A stretch of DNA of 24,346 nucleotides from JBDREF01 sp043820045 (GTDB lineage Bacteria > Planctomycetota > Phycisphaerae > Sedimentisphaerales > Anaerobacaceae). Within the stretch, counting starts at the first letter, position 1. Each line of letters opens with the position of its first letter. Location of the stretch: assembly GCA_043820045.1 (NCBI GenBank), contig JBDREF010000248.1, positions 1-24,346 on the forward strand, read 5' to 3'. Shown here piece by piece: positions 7,880 through 15,752 of the stretch. Under the pieces are notes generated by a model. That model did no database searches and had not been told where the DNA came from. It worked only from the letters and a program-made list of their open reading frames with translations. The position numbers were made by a program, and so were the translations under genes.

Positions 7880-9475
7880 CTACTGCCCAATAAAACCATC
7901 CACGATTTTTTCAGCCTCTTTGCCGGCGCGGTCGGGGGCCTTTATCTCAACGATTCTCTGCCTGGGCTCGACCGCCGCCGAAACATCAGCGGCACGTTCT
8001 TCCATGATTCTAAGTATGACCTCGTCCGCGTCCACGCATCCGGGGTTCGTCAGCGTGTTGACGTGCACGATTTTGCATCTCGTATCCCCGCAGGCGCTCC
8101 AGCGCCGGATAAAGTTCATGTTGTTGCTTCCCGCAAAGATAGTCAACGTCGGCGTTCGTGCGGCCGCCGCGATATGCTGGCACGCGGAATCGTAGCCGAT
8201 GAACTCGTCGCACTCCGCGATAAGGGCCGCAACTTGCCCGATATCGCACTGCATGCCGATGATTCCGTGTGATATATCGGCAAATCGGGAATCTCCGAAA
8301 CAAACGCTCGACGCATGGTAACCTCCGTCGCGGGTGTTCGCAAGCAGCGCTTCGGACCGTGAAAGTTCGTCGTCGCCGAATCCTCTGTCCAGCAGCACAA
8401 CGGTCCGGGGGGATTTCAGAATACTTCGCAGAAGTTTTGTCTCGAACTGGTCGCTCAGTCTCTTTCGCGGATTCGCGCCGACGCCGAAGTTCACGGCGAT
8501 AACACGGCTGCATCCGGAAGCGCGCAAAGACTCGACGATGCTCCGGGCTCTTTTGCGAACCGGAGCCGGCGTCCAGACCGTCGGATAGCAGAAGCCCGGC
8601 ACGGCGAAAACATCATCCACCCAACGGTTCGCAAGTTCGGCCATGGCCAGATTCCTCAACGATGAATCGCTCCTTCGGCTGTTGAAGAACAGGTAGTTGT
8701 CCCCGTGGGTGAACGGCAAAACCCCTAATTGAGATATCCGGGAATCGGGGTCCACGAGCAGGACGTTCCGCTCGGCCTGGGGAGGCATTTCTCTGCCAAG
8801 AATATCCAAAGCCGCGTGCCAGCTCGAGAAGCGGTCGAAAAGTCCGCCGCGGCGCGCGTAGCTGAGCCGGCATATCCGGATGCGCGGATTGCCCCCGAAA
8901 ACACCTTCGAGCTTGGCGCTGCCGATGATTACGATTTCGGCGTCCGGAAAAATCTTCGAGAATCGCTGTATCATCACGCTCAGCAGGGCCACGTCGGCCC
9001 CGATAGTCACGCGCGAGAGCAGGATAATCTTCTCCGGAGGCCTGCCTGCGTCGTAAACATACTTGCGGCTGTGAACAAGGTTGGCCCGATCGGCAAGCTG
9101 CTCGAAAGTGGAGATTCCAAAGTCGTTAAGCCGCTTATCAAGCTCTTGTCCCCCGGGAACGTTCCGGCAGTAGGAAATCACCTGGGACATGACCCGGCTG
9201 TAAATCTCCACGGGCATATCTTCATAATTGTCGCAAAGGTCTTCCACGATGATTTCAAACAGAGCCGACGAGACCCTGTTATTGAGCTGTGTATCCGGCG
9301 GCGACATAGCCATTTCGCACAGAAGGTCGATATACTCGGCCCGGTAAAGCCCGTTCTGGAAACAACGGTCAATGAAAGAGAAGGCAACCTGCCGTGCCAG
9401 TTGCGAGAGCGCATCGGCGGGGCAGGAGGTGTTTTTCAACGCAAGCCATTTTTTTCGATAAGCCGAAGGTTCCAT
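7880..9475 (-). CDS. Large GT9 (heptosyltransferase)-like protein with long N-terminal region
   Basis: About 531 residues. The C-terminal two thirds look like a GT-B glycosyltransferase of family 9: IILLSRVTIGADVALLSVMIQRF starts a first Rossmann domain near residue 150. IAVNFGVGANPRKR lies near 350. The donor-site region is ECDEFIGYDSACQHIAAA followed by TPTLTIFAGSNN, equivalent to the 'NDTGPxH' loop of WaaF but with YDSACQH. About 150 N-terminal residues are helical and Cys-containing, and I do not recognise them. Normal heptosyltransferases are about 350 residues. A strong GGAGGG precedes two possible starts, GTG 9481 (overlapping the waaF stop as GTGA) and ATG 9475; the ATG is used here. 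Immediate coupling to waaF suggests it adds a core sugar. Substrate unknown, and an inactive or regulatory role is possible. Confidence 0.75.
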   Translation of the reverse strand: MEPSAYRKKWLALKNTSCPADALSQLARQVAFSFIDRCFQNGLYRAEYIDLLCEMAMSPPDTQLNNRVSSALFEIIVEDLCDNYEDMPVEIYSRVMSQVISYCRNVPGGQELDKRLNDFGISTFEQLADRANLVHSRKYVYDAGRPPEKIILLSRVTIGADVALLSVMIQRFSKIFPDAEIVIIGSAKLEGVFGGNPRIRICRLSYARRGGLFDRFSSWHAALDILGREMPPQAERNVLLVDPDSRISQLGVLPFTHGDNYLFFNSRRSDSSLRNLAMAELANRWVDDVFAVPGFCYPTVWTPAPVRKRARSIVESLRASGCSRVIAVNFGVGANPRKRLSDQFETKLLRSILKSPRTVVLLDRGFGDDELSRSEALLANTRDGGYHASSVCFGDSRFADISHGIIGMQCDIGQVAALIAECDEFIGYDSACQHIAAAARTPTLTIFAGSNNMNFIRRWSACGDTRCKIVHVNTLTNPGCVDADEVILRIMEERAADVSAAVEPRQRIVEIKAPDRAGKEAEKIVDGFIGQ

Positions 9476-9477
9476 GA

Positions 9478-10536
9478 TCACCTACCCTCCTTCAGCAGTT
9501 TTTTCGCCGCGGCGAAAACCTCGTCCGCGGTTATCTCAGTCATGCACTGGTGTTCCCGCGGGCACGTCTTCTCGTGGCACGGCGAGCAGTCCAGCTCTTT
9601 TCTGATAACGATAGTGTGATCCAGATTGGAAGCGGTAAAGCGAGGGTCGGTCGAGCCCATGACCACGACCGTTGGAACGTCGAACGCCACGCCGTAATGC
9701 CTCGGGCCGGTGTCGTTGGTGATAAGCAGATTGCAGCGCTGCACGAGAGGTTTGAGCAGCTCAAGATCGACTTTGTCGTCGCTGGTGTCAATGATGTCGG
9801 CGCGGCTTTTTGCCTTGACGGCCTGTACTATTGTCTCCTCGCCGGGCCCGGACAAAAGCAGGACCTTGGCGTTAAACTCTCTTTCACACAGCTCGGCCAC
9901 TTCCGAAAAACGCTCGGGAAGCCAGCATTTCGACGCGCCGAAACTCGCGCCCGGATTCAGGGCAACCACGGTATCGGCCTCGGTAATGCCGTACTTGCGA
10001 ACCAGCGTCTCGCCGCGTCGGCGCAGCTCCTCGCCGATAAAGAGCCTCGGCTTTACTTTGTCCGGGACTTTCAAACCGAGCCATCGGCATATTTCGAGGT
10101 AATACCGGACCATTGGAACCGGGACAATTTTATTATTGCTCCGGAGAGGTTTGGGACCGCCGCTTAGAAATGCTCCGCGGAGGTTCCGGCGGTAGCCGTA
10201 GATTTTCTTTGCGCCGCCAAACCGTGCCGTCAGCACGGAGCGGCTTGAGTTAGGCAGCAGAACCGCCACATCCGGCTGGTACTTGCGCATTTGTCCGACA
10301 GTGCTCCAGAAGCCGCCCAGGGACTTGTCATGGCAATCGATGAAGCCGTCGAACCAGGGCCCGTCTTTGACTATGCCTCTTGCGCTCTTCTTCAAGACCC
10401 CCACGATTTTCGCGTTAGGAAAGTTGTTCCGAAAGCAATCGAACGCCGGAGTTGCCATAACGATATCGCCTACCCAGGTAGGGCAGTATATTACAAGCGT
10501 TTCAAAATCGTTGCCAGGCCCGTTTACCATATACAT
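9478..10536 (-). CDS. waaF: ADP-heptose:LPS heptosyltransferase (WaaF type)
   Basis: A 352-residue family 9 glycosyltransferase that transfers heptose from an ADP-heptose donor to the LPS inner core at the cytoplasmic face of the inner membrane. Evidence includes the N-terminal VIYCPTWVGDIVMATPAF (residues 15-32), the heptosyltransferase acceptor-side motif. ALNPGASFGASKCW lies near 207 and LLSGPGEE follows. The diagnostic LITNDTGPRHYGVAF near 291 is followed by VVMGSTDPR, with DCSPCHEKTCPREHQC close to the C-terminus, as in heptosyltransferase II. Length is normal. ATG 10536 is followed by a second Met two codons later. A 252-base gap separates it from gmhB, so it may have its own promoter. 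The heptosyltransferase I versus II assignment rests on these motifs only. Confidence 0.93.
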   Translation of the reverse strand: MYMVNGPGNDFETLVIYCPTWVGDIVMATPAFDCFRNNFPNAKIVGVLKKSARGIVKDGPWFDGFIDCHDKSLGGFWSTVGQMRKYQPDVAVLLPNSSRSVLTARFGGAKKIYGYRRNLRGAFLSGGPKPLRSNNKIVPVPMVRYYLEICRWLGLKVPDKVKPRLFIGEELRRRGETLVRKYGITEADTVVALNPGASFGASKCWLPERFSEVAELCEREFNAKVLLLSGPGEETIVQAVKAKSRADIIDTSDDKVDLELLKPLVQRCNLLITNDTGPRHYGVAFDVPTVVVMGSTDPRFTASNLDHTIVIRKELDCSPCHEKTCPREHQCMTEITADEVFAAAKKLLKEGR

Positions 10537-10788
10537 TTAACCGGCGGTTGGCGTCCCGAAGATCAGCTCACAGTTGACCCGCAGGAAGCTGCCGGATATT
10601 TCAACGTCACCTTTGTACAACAAAAACACGATAAAAATGTTCCAAACCCAGTATGCTACCATTTTTCTGGAGATTTGGACAGGTTTGAATTGTGGAAATC
10701 TCCGTATCTACAGGTGGCGAATCCCGTCCCGCAGGGGCCCGGGGATTATGCGATTTTCAGCAAACACCCTCGCTCCTTACCGCCGGCG
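10537..10788. other. Gap between gmhB and waaF with inverted repeat
   Basis: No gene seen. The stretch is AT-richer than its neighbours. An 8-bp perfect inverted repeat, GGAGATTT (10669-10676) and AAATCTCC (10696-10703) with 19 bases between, lies 133 bases upstream of the waaF start. It could be an operator or part of a leader. No strong -35/-10 pair was found for waaF. Confidence 0.4.
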
Positions 10789-11889
10789 CTATCTTTTTCC
10801 GTGCATCGTATAGAAGGTCAGCGCCATAAGCTGGAAAACCACGGCGAAGCCAAGAGCGATGAAAACGAAATTGTCCTGCCTGCTCGGGCTCATCAGGAGC
10901 CATATGGTTACCAGCAGGCAAAACAAGACGATAACCTGCACCACGCCGGCCATCAGTCTCATTACGGAAAACTCGGCGAACATATCCGCCCGCTGCATGT
11001 TCTGGAGCTGCCTGAGGATGCCGCTAAGCAACTCTTCGGTTGTCTCGCCGACGATTTCCCGCTCCAGGCGATTCGTCTGCGGCTGCTCTCGCACCGGCTC
11101 GGACGGTCGTTCTTTGGTTCGCACGGCGGGCTCTGCAATGACGGGAACCTCCTCGGCAGCCTCGGAAACACTTTCGGCCGGCTCCGGCATCGGCTCCGGC
11201 TCGGCAACCACTACGGCCGGTTTGACAGCCTCGGGAGTTTTCTCGGCGGCTTGCCGAACAAGTTCGGTTCGACCCGCGGGAACCGGCCGGGCGGCAGCGC
11301 GGCTTTCGACGGGCGAGCGAAGATACTTCTTTATGATATTGACCGCCTCCTTGATGTTTATAGCTCGGCAGTCGGGTCTCACGCCCGCACGCAACATCGA
11401 CGAGGCGGCGTCTCTCTGGTGCGAAGGGGTGTCCACCAATATCGTTTTGCAGCCGGCCCGCGAACCGGCTTCGACGTCGCTGCTGCTGTTGCCTATGCAC
11501 CACGATTGCCCGAGGTCGATATCCATCTCGTCGGCGGCCTTGAGCAGCATTCCCGGATTCGGCTTTCGACAGTCGCTGCTCTTGCGATACTTTGGGACAA
11601 CGCCGTCCGGGTGGTAGGGGCAATAATATATATTGTCGAGGTGCGCGTTCTTCTCCGCCAGCAGGACGTTAAGGCGGTCGTGAATTTCGCTGAGGACTGT
11701 CTCGGTGACAATCCCGCGCGCCACGGCGGATTGATTGGTCACGACAACCAGCTTGTAGCCGAGGGCCTTGAGTTCGATAAGCGCCTCGGCGGCGCCGTCG
11801 AGCAGCTTTACCTGCTCCGGGCTGTTGATATAGCCAGGGTCCTCGATTAAAGTGTTGTCACGATCTAAGAATATGGCTTTTTCAGGCAT
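10789..11889 (-). CDS. gmhB: GmhB-like heptose-bisphosphate phosphatase fused to a membrane tail
   Basis: 366 residues, against about 190 for ordinary GmhB. Residues 1-190 are a HAD-IIIA phosphatase with FLDRDNTL (nucleophile Asp9, Asp11), VVVTNQSAVARG (46-59) and CRKPNPGM (107-114). GmhB removes the 7-phosphate of D-glycero-D-manno-heptose 1,7-bisphosphate. Differences from E. coli GmhB as I recall it: the zinc-site C-P-H-H is C-P-Y-H, C-D-C is S-D-C, and the GDxxxD metal motif is GNSSSD (Asn134). Residues about 195-275 are a Pro/Glu/Ala/Val-rich linker. Residues about 313-333 and 341-362 are two hydrophobic helices with a basic C-terminus (HGKR). The enzyme is therefore probably held at the inner membrane. 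It lies 23 bases after gmhA, which supports the heptose role. Activity should be viewed with caution given the Asn. Confidence 0.85.
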   Translation of the reverse strand: MPEKAIFLDRDNTLIEDPGYINSPEQVKLLDGAAEALIELKALGYKLVVVTNQSAVARGIVTETVLSEIHDRLNVLLAEKNAHLDNIYYCPYHPDGVVPKYRKSSDCRKPNPGMLLKAADEMDIDLGQSWCIGNSSSDVEAGSRAGCKTILVDTPSHQRDAASSMLRAGVRPDCRAINIKEAVNIIKKYLRSPVESRAAARPVPAGRTELVRQAAEKTPEAVKPAVVVAEPEPMPEPAESVSEAAEEVPVIAEPAVRTKERPSEPVREQPQTNRLEREIVGETTEELLSGILRQLQNMQRADMFAEFSVMRLMAGVVQVIVLFCLLVTIWLLMSPSRQDNFVFIALGFAVVFQLMALTFYTMHGKR

Positions 11890-11912
11890 TTTTTTCGAAG
11901 TCCGTTTCTAAT

Positions 11913-12497
11913 TTAACTATTTGCAAAATCTCGCTCGACCAGGTCGCAGATTATGTGATAAGCAAGCTGATGAATCTCCTGGCTCCGGGCCGTCGATTCG
12001 GCCCCGGCACAAAAGCAAATATCCGCAATTCGCTCGAGCGCACTGTCGGGTCGGCCGGTGAAGGCTATCACACAGGCCCCTTTGTCCCTCGCCACCTCGG
12101 CGGCGGCTACCACGTTTGCCGAACTGCCGCTGGTGGAGAAAGCCCACAACACGTCGCTTTTTCTGACCAGCGCCTCGGCCTGCCGGGAAAAAACTCTGTC
12201 GTAAGCGTAGTCGTTGGCGATACACGTTATCACCGAGGTGTCGGTCGAGAACGCGACAGCCGCCAGCGCCTTTCGCTCGCGGGAGAATCGGCCTACAAGC
12301 TCGCCTGCTATGTGCTGAGCATCCGCCGCCGAGCCGCCGTTGCCGCAGATATAAACCGTGCCGTCCTGCTGCAATGCTTTTGTGATTGCTTCGGCCACGG
12401 AGGCGATTGTTTCGATGCCGCGTTCGGCCAGTTCGGCGGTCATCCTCTTGTGCGTCTCGATTGTCTCAACGATCAGATGCCTTGTGCTCTCGTCCAT
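11913..12497 (-). CDS. gmhA: Sedoheptulose-7-phosphate isomerase
   Basis: A 194-residue SIS-domain enzyme converting sedoheptulose 7-phosphate to D-glycero-D-manno-heptose 7-phosphate, the first step of ADP-heptose synthesis. Motifs are ICGNGGSAADAQHIAGELVGRF (residues 49-70), the phosphosugar-binding AFSTSGSSANVVAA near 118, and EIHQLAYHIICDLVE at the C-terminus carrying the Gln/His residues used in catalysis. Length matches the family. The ATG is 5 bases after the hldE stop, and gmhB follows 23 bases on, so these are almost certainly co-transcribed. Confidence 0.97.
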   Translation of the reverse strand: MDESTRHLIVETIETHKRMTAELAERGIETIASVAEAITKALQQDGTVYICGNGGSAADAQHIAGELVGRFSRERKALAAVAFSTDTSVITCIANDYAYDRVFSRQAEALVRKSDVLWAFSTSGSSANVVAAAEVARDKGACVIAFTGRPDSALERIADICFCAGAESTARSQEIHQLAYHIICDLVERDFANS

Positions 12498-12502
12498 CAG
12501 GA

Positions 12503-13981
12503 TTATGTTTCCAACGACTCAATTTTTTCGATTGTTTCTGTCGTACTCTTGCCTGCAACAAGCGGCGCGAGAACAACCTTGCCGCCGCGGGATTCGACAA
12601 ATTCACGGCCGATGACGCCTTTATCCGCCCAATCCTCACCTTTCACCAAAACATCCGGCTCAACGGAAATTATGATATTCAGCGGGTCCGGCTCATTGAA
12701 GAACGCGACATAATCGACCGCTTCCAACGCAGCCAGGACCGCGGCCCGGTCATCCTGGTTGTTAATCGGCCTCTCCGGGCCCTTGATAATCTTCACCGAG
12801 CTGTCACTATTCAACCCCACCACAACCACGTCGCCCTGGCGCCTGCAGAATTGAAGATACTCGACGTGACCCCTGTGCAGAACGTCGAAGCAGCCGTTCG
12901 TAAAGACTATGGTCTTGTTTTGCCTGCGATGCCGCTCCAGTTCGCGGACAAGCGATTCAACCGAGCGCACCTTGCGGCTTATGCCCCGGTTCTGGCCGGC
13001 TATTTCGCCGGCTATTTCCTCAACGGTCACGGTAGCCGTACCGAATTTCTCGACCTCTATCCCGCCGGCAATGTTGGCGAGCTGAACGGCGATTTCATAA
13101 TCGCACCCGGCCGCCAAAGCCGTCGCTAACATTGCCAGAACCATATCGCCGGCCCCGGTGACGTCATAAACGCTGCGCGGCCTCGTCGGTACTATTCGGC
13201 CGGCGTCCCGCGTCTTGAGATATGCGCCTTCCTTATCGAGTGTGATTACGACGGCTTCGAGCTTGAGCTTCCGCAACAATTCGTCTGCCGCTTCGGCCGC
13301 CGTATCCGTATCCGTCACCTCGAATCCCACCGCGGCCGAAGACTCCGTCCGGTTGGGCGTGATTACCGTCGCGCCGAGATACTTCGAATAGTCGCTTCTC
13401 AGCGAGGGGTCAACGAGCACTTTCCGGCCCGCCCGGCTCGCCGATTGTATCATACGGCTGCAAAGCGAATCCGTCAGCAGACCCTTGTTGTAATCCTGAA
13501 GGCAGACGATGTCGACATGCGGCAGTCGCTCGCGATAAGCGGCCAGAATCTTCTCGTTCCATTCGCCGCCAAGCGGCTCCGTCGATTCCTGATCTATTCT
13601 AATCAATTGCTGGCGATGAAGATGCTGCGCAAGGCCAATCAACCTTTGTTTGCTGACGGTGGGGCGGCCGGGCACTTCGAACAAGCCGGTGATGTCGGCC
13701 CCGGCGGCGGCGAGTTTTTTCCTGAGGATTTCGCCGTTGCGGTCGTCTCCGGTAACCCCGATGCAGTAGGCCTTCGCCCCCAGAGCGGCAAGGTCGGCGG
13801 CAACGGAACCTGCCCCGCCGCAGCGGTGCTCCGTACTGGCGATTTTCAGTACCGGCACCGGCGCCTCCGGGCTGATTCTCACGGCGTCGCCGTAGGTATA
13901 GACGTCGAGCATGAAGTCGCCAACGACCAGAACCTTCGGCGAGCCGAGATTTCTAACAGTCTGCAGCAGGTTATCACTCAT
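12503..13981 (-). CDS. hldE: Bifunctional heptose-7-phosphate kinase / heptose-1-phosphate adenylyltransferase
   Basis: 492 residues from ATG 13981. The N-terminal half is a PfkB/ribokinase-type kinase: VLVVGDFMLDVYTYG near the start, EAPVPVL, GGAGSVAADLAALGA, VYDVTGAGDMVLA near 270 (ATP and catalytic Asp). It phosphorylates C1 of heptose 7-phosphate. The C-terminal half (from about 345) is a nucleotidyltransferase with FTNGCFDVLHRGHVEYL (the HxGH motif), VGLNSDSSVKIIKGPERP and VLVKGEDW, making the ADP-heptose. An upstream in-frame TTG at 14014 would add 11 residues (LSELSCTCAV), but these are unlike the family, so the ATG is preferred even though no clear Shine-Dalgarno sequence precedes it. 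It lies 36 bases after lpxK and 5 bases before gmhA. Confidence 0.97.
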   Translation of the reverse strand: MSDNLLQTVRNLGSPKVLVVGDFMLDVYTYGDAVRISPEAPVPVLKIASTEHRCGGAGSVAADLAALGAKAYCIGVTGDDRNGEILRKKLAAAGADITGLFEVPGRPTVSKQRLIGLAQHLHRQQLIRIDQESTEPLGGEWNEKILAAYRERLPHVDIVCLQDYNKGLLTDSLCSRMIQSASRAGRKVLVDPSLRSDYSKYLGATVITPNRTESSAAVGFEVTDTDTAAEAADELLRKLKLEAVVITLDKEGAYLKTRDAGRIVPTRPRSVYDVTGAGDMVLAMLATALAAGCDYEIAVQLANIAGGIEVEKFGTATVTVEEIAGEIAGQNRGISRKVRSVESLVRELERHRRQNKTIVFTNGCFDVLHRGHVEYLQFCRRQGDVVVVGLNSDSSVKIIKGPERPINNQDDRAAVLAALEAVDYVAFFNEPDPLNIIISVEPDVLVKGEDWADKGVIGREFVESRGGKVVLAPLVAGKSTTETIEKIESLET

Positions 13982-14017
13982 AACGGCACACGTGCAAGAG
14001 AGTTCCGATAACAAGAA

Positions 14018-15133
14018 TCAGTCATCAACAGTCTTCGAGATTGTACCGGCTAACGTTTCTTCAATCAAGGCTGTTAATTTGTCCTCTCCGGCCAGGAATT
14101 CTATCTCGATTGCAAGATATGCAAGCCGCAAGTCTCTTCCCGGCGAAACGAGCGGGGCGATTTTCGTCCAGTCCTTCTGCGTGGTCAGTATCAAATCCGC
14201 CCGGAGGCGTGCGGCCTGCTCATAAATCTCGTCCAGACAACGCTGCGTGTAATGATAGTGATCATTATAAATGCCTGAGCCGACCAGTTCGCAGCCCAGA
14301 TTCTCGACTGTTCTTAAGAATGCCTCCGGGTTGCCTATGCCGCAGAAGGCGAATATCTTCTTGCCCTGCAATTGCTCAAGGGCGACTTCTTCGCCATTGG
14401 CCGTTTTTGCACAGACGGGAGAATGTGTCGAGCGTGCAATCACCATACTCGGGTTGACCGCGAGCAGCTTTCTCTCAAGGTCATGCAGTTCAGACTCGCC
14501 GACCTGGTCGCATCTGGTGATAACAACGGCGCCGGCCCGCTTCAGCGACGCCACAGGTTCGCGCAGCAGCCCGGCGGGAAAGAGCCTGCCGTAGCCGAAC
14601 GGCCGGGTCGCGTCGATTGCCACGATATCGAGGTCCCTGGCAAAACGCCGATGCTGAAACCCGTCGTCCATAATCAAAACTCTCGCACCGAAGTTGCCTA
14701 TGGCCTGGGCCGCACCGACGACGCGGTCCGGATTGACAACCACTTTCGCTCCCGGACAGCTCTCGGCGAGAATCGCAATTTCATCCCTGAAGTCCTGTGT
14801 TTCGGTCCCTGAGTTCTGAGCCGCCTTATAGCCGCGGGTGAGTATCGCACACTCGGAACCTGAAATCCCAAATTTGGAACTTGAAATTATCCGCTTATAC
14901 AGCCATACCACAAGCGGCGTCTTACCCGTCCCGCCGACCGTGATGTTGCCGACGCAGAAAACAGGCAGATTAACACAATGCGCTTTGAACAATCCCTTGG
15001 AATAGAAGAAATTGCTTAGCCGGACAACAGGCGAGTAACCTGCGGCAGCGGCTCCCAGGAGCGCCCGCAGTAGCCGCGGGACCAAATCCCGGTTTTGTCC
15101 CGAAATCAGTTTGCGATAGGTTTCCTGGTTCAA
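14018..15133 (-). CDS. lpxK: Tetraacyldisaccharide 4'-kinase
   Basis: 371 residues. LpxK phosphorylates the 4' position of the lipid A disaccharide at the inner membrane. Motifs are the Walker A-like FCVGNITVGGTGKTPLV (residues 59-75), LIMDDGFQHRRFARDLDIV near 155, and FGYGRLFPAGLLREP shortly after, all typical. An N-terminal amphipathic or hydrophobic segment (LLRALLGAAAAGYSPVV) fits membrane association. The frame opens right after a TAG, so TTG at 15133 is the earliest start. That TTG overlaps the TGA of the preceding short ORF (TTGA). The YRKLISGQ segment directly after it resembles other Phycisphaerae LpxK N-termini as I recall them, which supports the TTG. Confidence 0.95.
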   Translation of the reverse strand: MNQETYRKLISGQNRDLVPRLLRALLGAAAAGYSPVVRLSNFFYSKGLFKAHCVNLPVFCVGNITVGGTGKTPLVVWLYKRIISSSKFGISGSECAILTRGYKAAQNSGTETQDFRDEIAILAESCPGAKVVVNPDRVVGAAQAIGNFGARVLIMDDGFQHRRFARDLDIVAIDATRPFGYGRLFPAGLLREPVASLKRAGAVVITRCDQVGESELHDLERKLLAVNPSMVIARSTHSPVCAKTANGEEVALEQLQGKKIFAFCGIGNPEAFLRTVENLGCELVGSGIYNDHYHYTQRCLDEIYEQAARLRADLILTTQKDWTKIAPLVSPGRDLRLAYLAIEIEFLAGEDKLTALIEETLAGTISKTVDD

Positions 15134-15264
15134 CTACAAAGCAAAGATGCTACCCCGGCAATCTCTAATTCTGATAATTGTGCCAACTGTCGGTCAGGCA
15201 AGGTCGAAAGCGTCTTCTCCATAGCTTCATATTCCGCTTCAATACGCATTTTATAATTAGCCAT
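15130..15264 (-). pseudogene. Truncated HEPN (HepT-like) toxin remnant
   Basis: A 44-codon ORF: ATG at 15262-15264, TGA at 15130-15132, beginning MANYKMRIEAEYEAMEKTL and containing PDRQLAQLSELEIAGVASLL. This resembles the first 40 or so residues of HepT-like HEPN proteins, in which 'LSELEIAG.A.YLHNFYNGIENIL' normally follows (recalled similarity). Here the frame ends right after LLCS, before the region where the Rx4-6H nuclease motif would lie. The gene starts 3' of its MNT partner with an 8-base overlap, as in MNT/HEPN operons, and its stop overlaps the lpxK start codon as TTGA. It is probably a toxin fragment that now serves as a coupling leader for lpxK, or is inert. Confidence 0.55.
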
Positions 15265-15526
15265 AAAGAAGCACCCCTTCCTGAAGAATCAGTTTAACGA
15301 ACTTTGACGATACAGAAAGATCGATCAAATCAACAGGTTTTGAGAGTTTGAGCATGAGATCACCATAATATCTAAAAAAATCTTCAGGCGACACTCCTTC
15401 TACGGCAATGTCGATATCATGGCTTTCTTTGACAGTATCTATGCTGGATCCGAATAGCAGAACCCGCTTAACGCGATACTTTCTGGAAATTTCCTCAATT
15501 GTCTCCTTGTCCTTTTCGCTAATCAT
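15257..15526 (-). CDS. MNT-type nucleotidyltransferase, antitoxin-like
   Basis: 89 residues from ATG 15526 (an upstream in-frame start would add 30 residues with no family character). The fold signature is VLLFGSSIDTVKESHDIDIAV: Gly-Ser followed about ten residues later by Asp-x-Asp, as in minimal nucleotidyltransferases. LSKPVDLIDLS provides the third acidic position. Proteins of this kind pair with HEPN toxins and, in known cases, AMPylate the toxin. A short HEPN-like remnant follows directly with overlapping frames. Upstream, 19 bases away, is a DUF2283-like gene. The antitoxin no longer has a full-length partner in the window, so it may be an orphan. Confidence 0.85.
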   Translation of the reverse strand: MISEKDKETIEEISRKYRVKRVLLFGSSIDTVKESHDIDIAVEGVSPEDFFRYYGDLMLKLSKPVDLIDLSVSSKFVKLILQEGVLLYG

Positions 15527-15545
15527 ACAAAGCCCTGTCCGCCAG

Positions 15546-15752
15546 TTATGCGTTTGCCTTGTCAATTTGCTGATACGCAATATCCGGCATATGCGCCGTC
15601 TCTTTCGCATGCTCAATTGTCATGCTTACAGGATTGCCTTTGGCATCAAGATCAATATATATATTCTCAGAAATCTCTCTGGTCTCTTTGACCTGATTGT
15701 CCGAAAATTCAAGCAGAGCCGTATCCGTATCGTTGAAATATTTAATCTTCAT
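15546..15752 (-). CDS. DUF2283-like small protein
   Basis: 68 residues. It begins MKIKYFNDTDTALLEFSD, with the alternating short strands and 'D...L.i.f.d' pattern of the DUF2283 family, then ENIYIDLDAKGNPVSMTIEHAKE. DUF2283 proteins are small, usually found next to DUF4258 or RelE-like toxins, and are thought to be antitoxins. Here the start overlaps the 3' end of the preceding gene by 11 bases. The cytoplasmic role is inferred from the pairing. Confidence 0.75.
   Translation of the reverse strand: MKIKYFNDTDTALLEFSDNQVKETREISENIYIDLDAKGNPVSMTIEHAKETAHMPDIAYQQIDKANA

Noticed and set aside
10291..11850. 519-codon plus-strand frame opposite gmhB and waaF
   Set aside because: It is the antisense shadow of two recognisable genes, and its translation has no domain or signal pattern.
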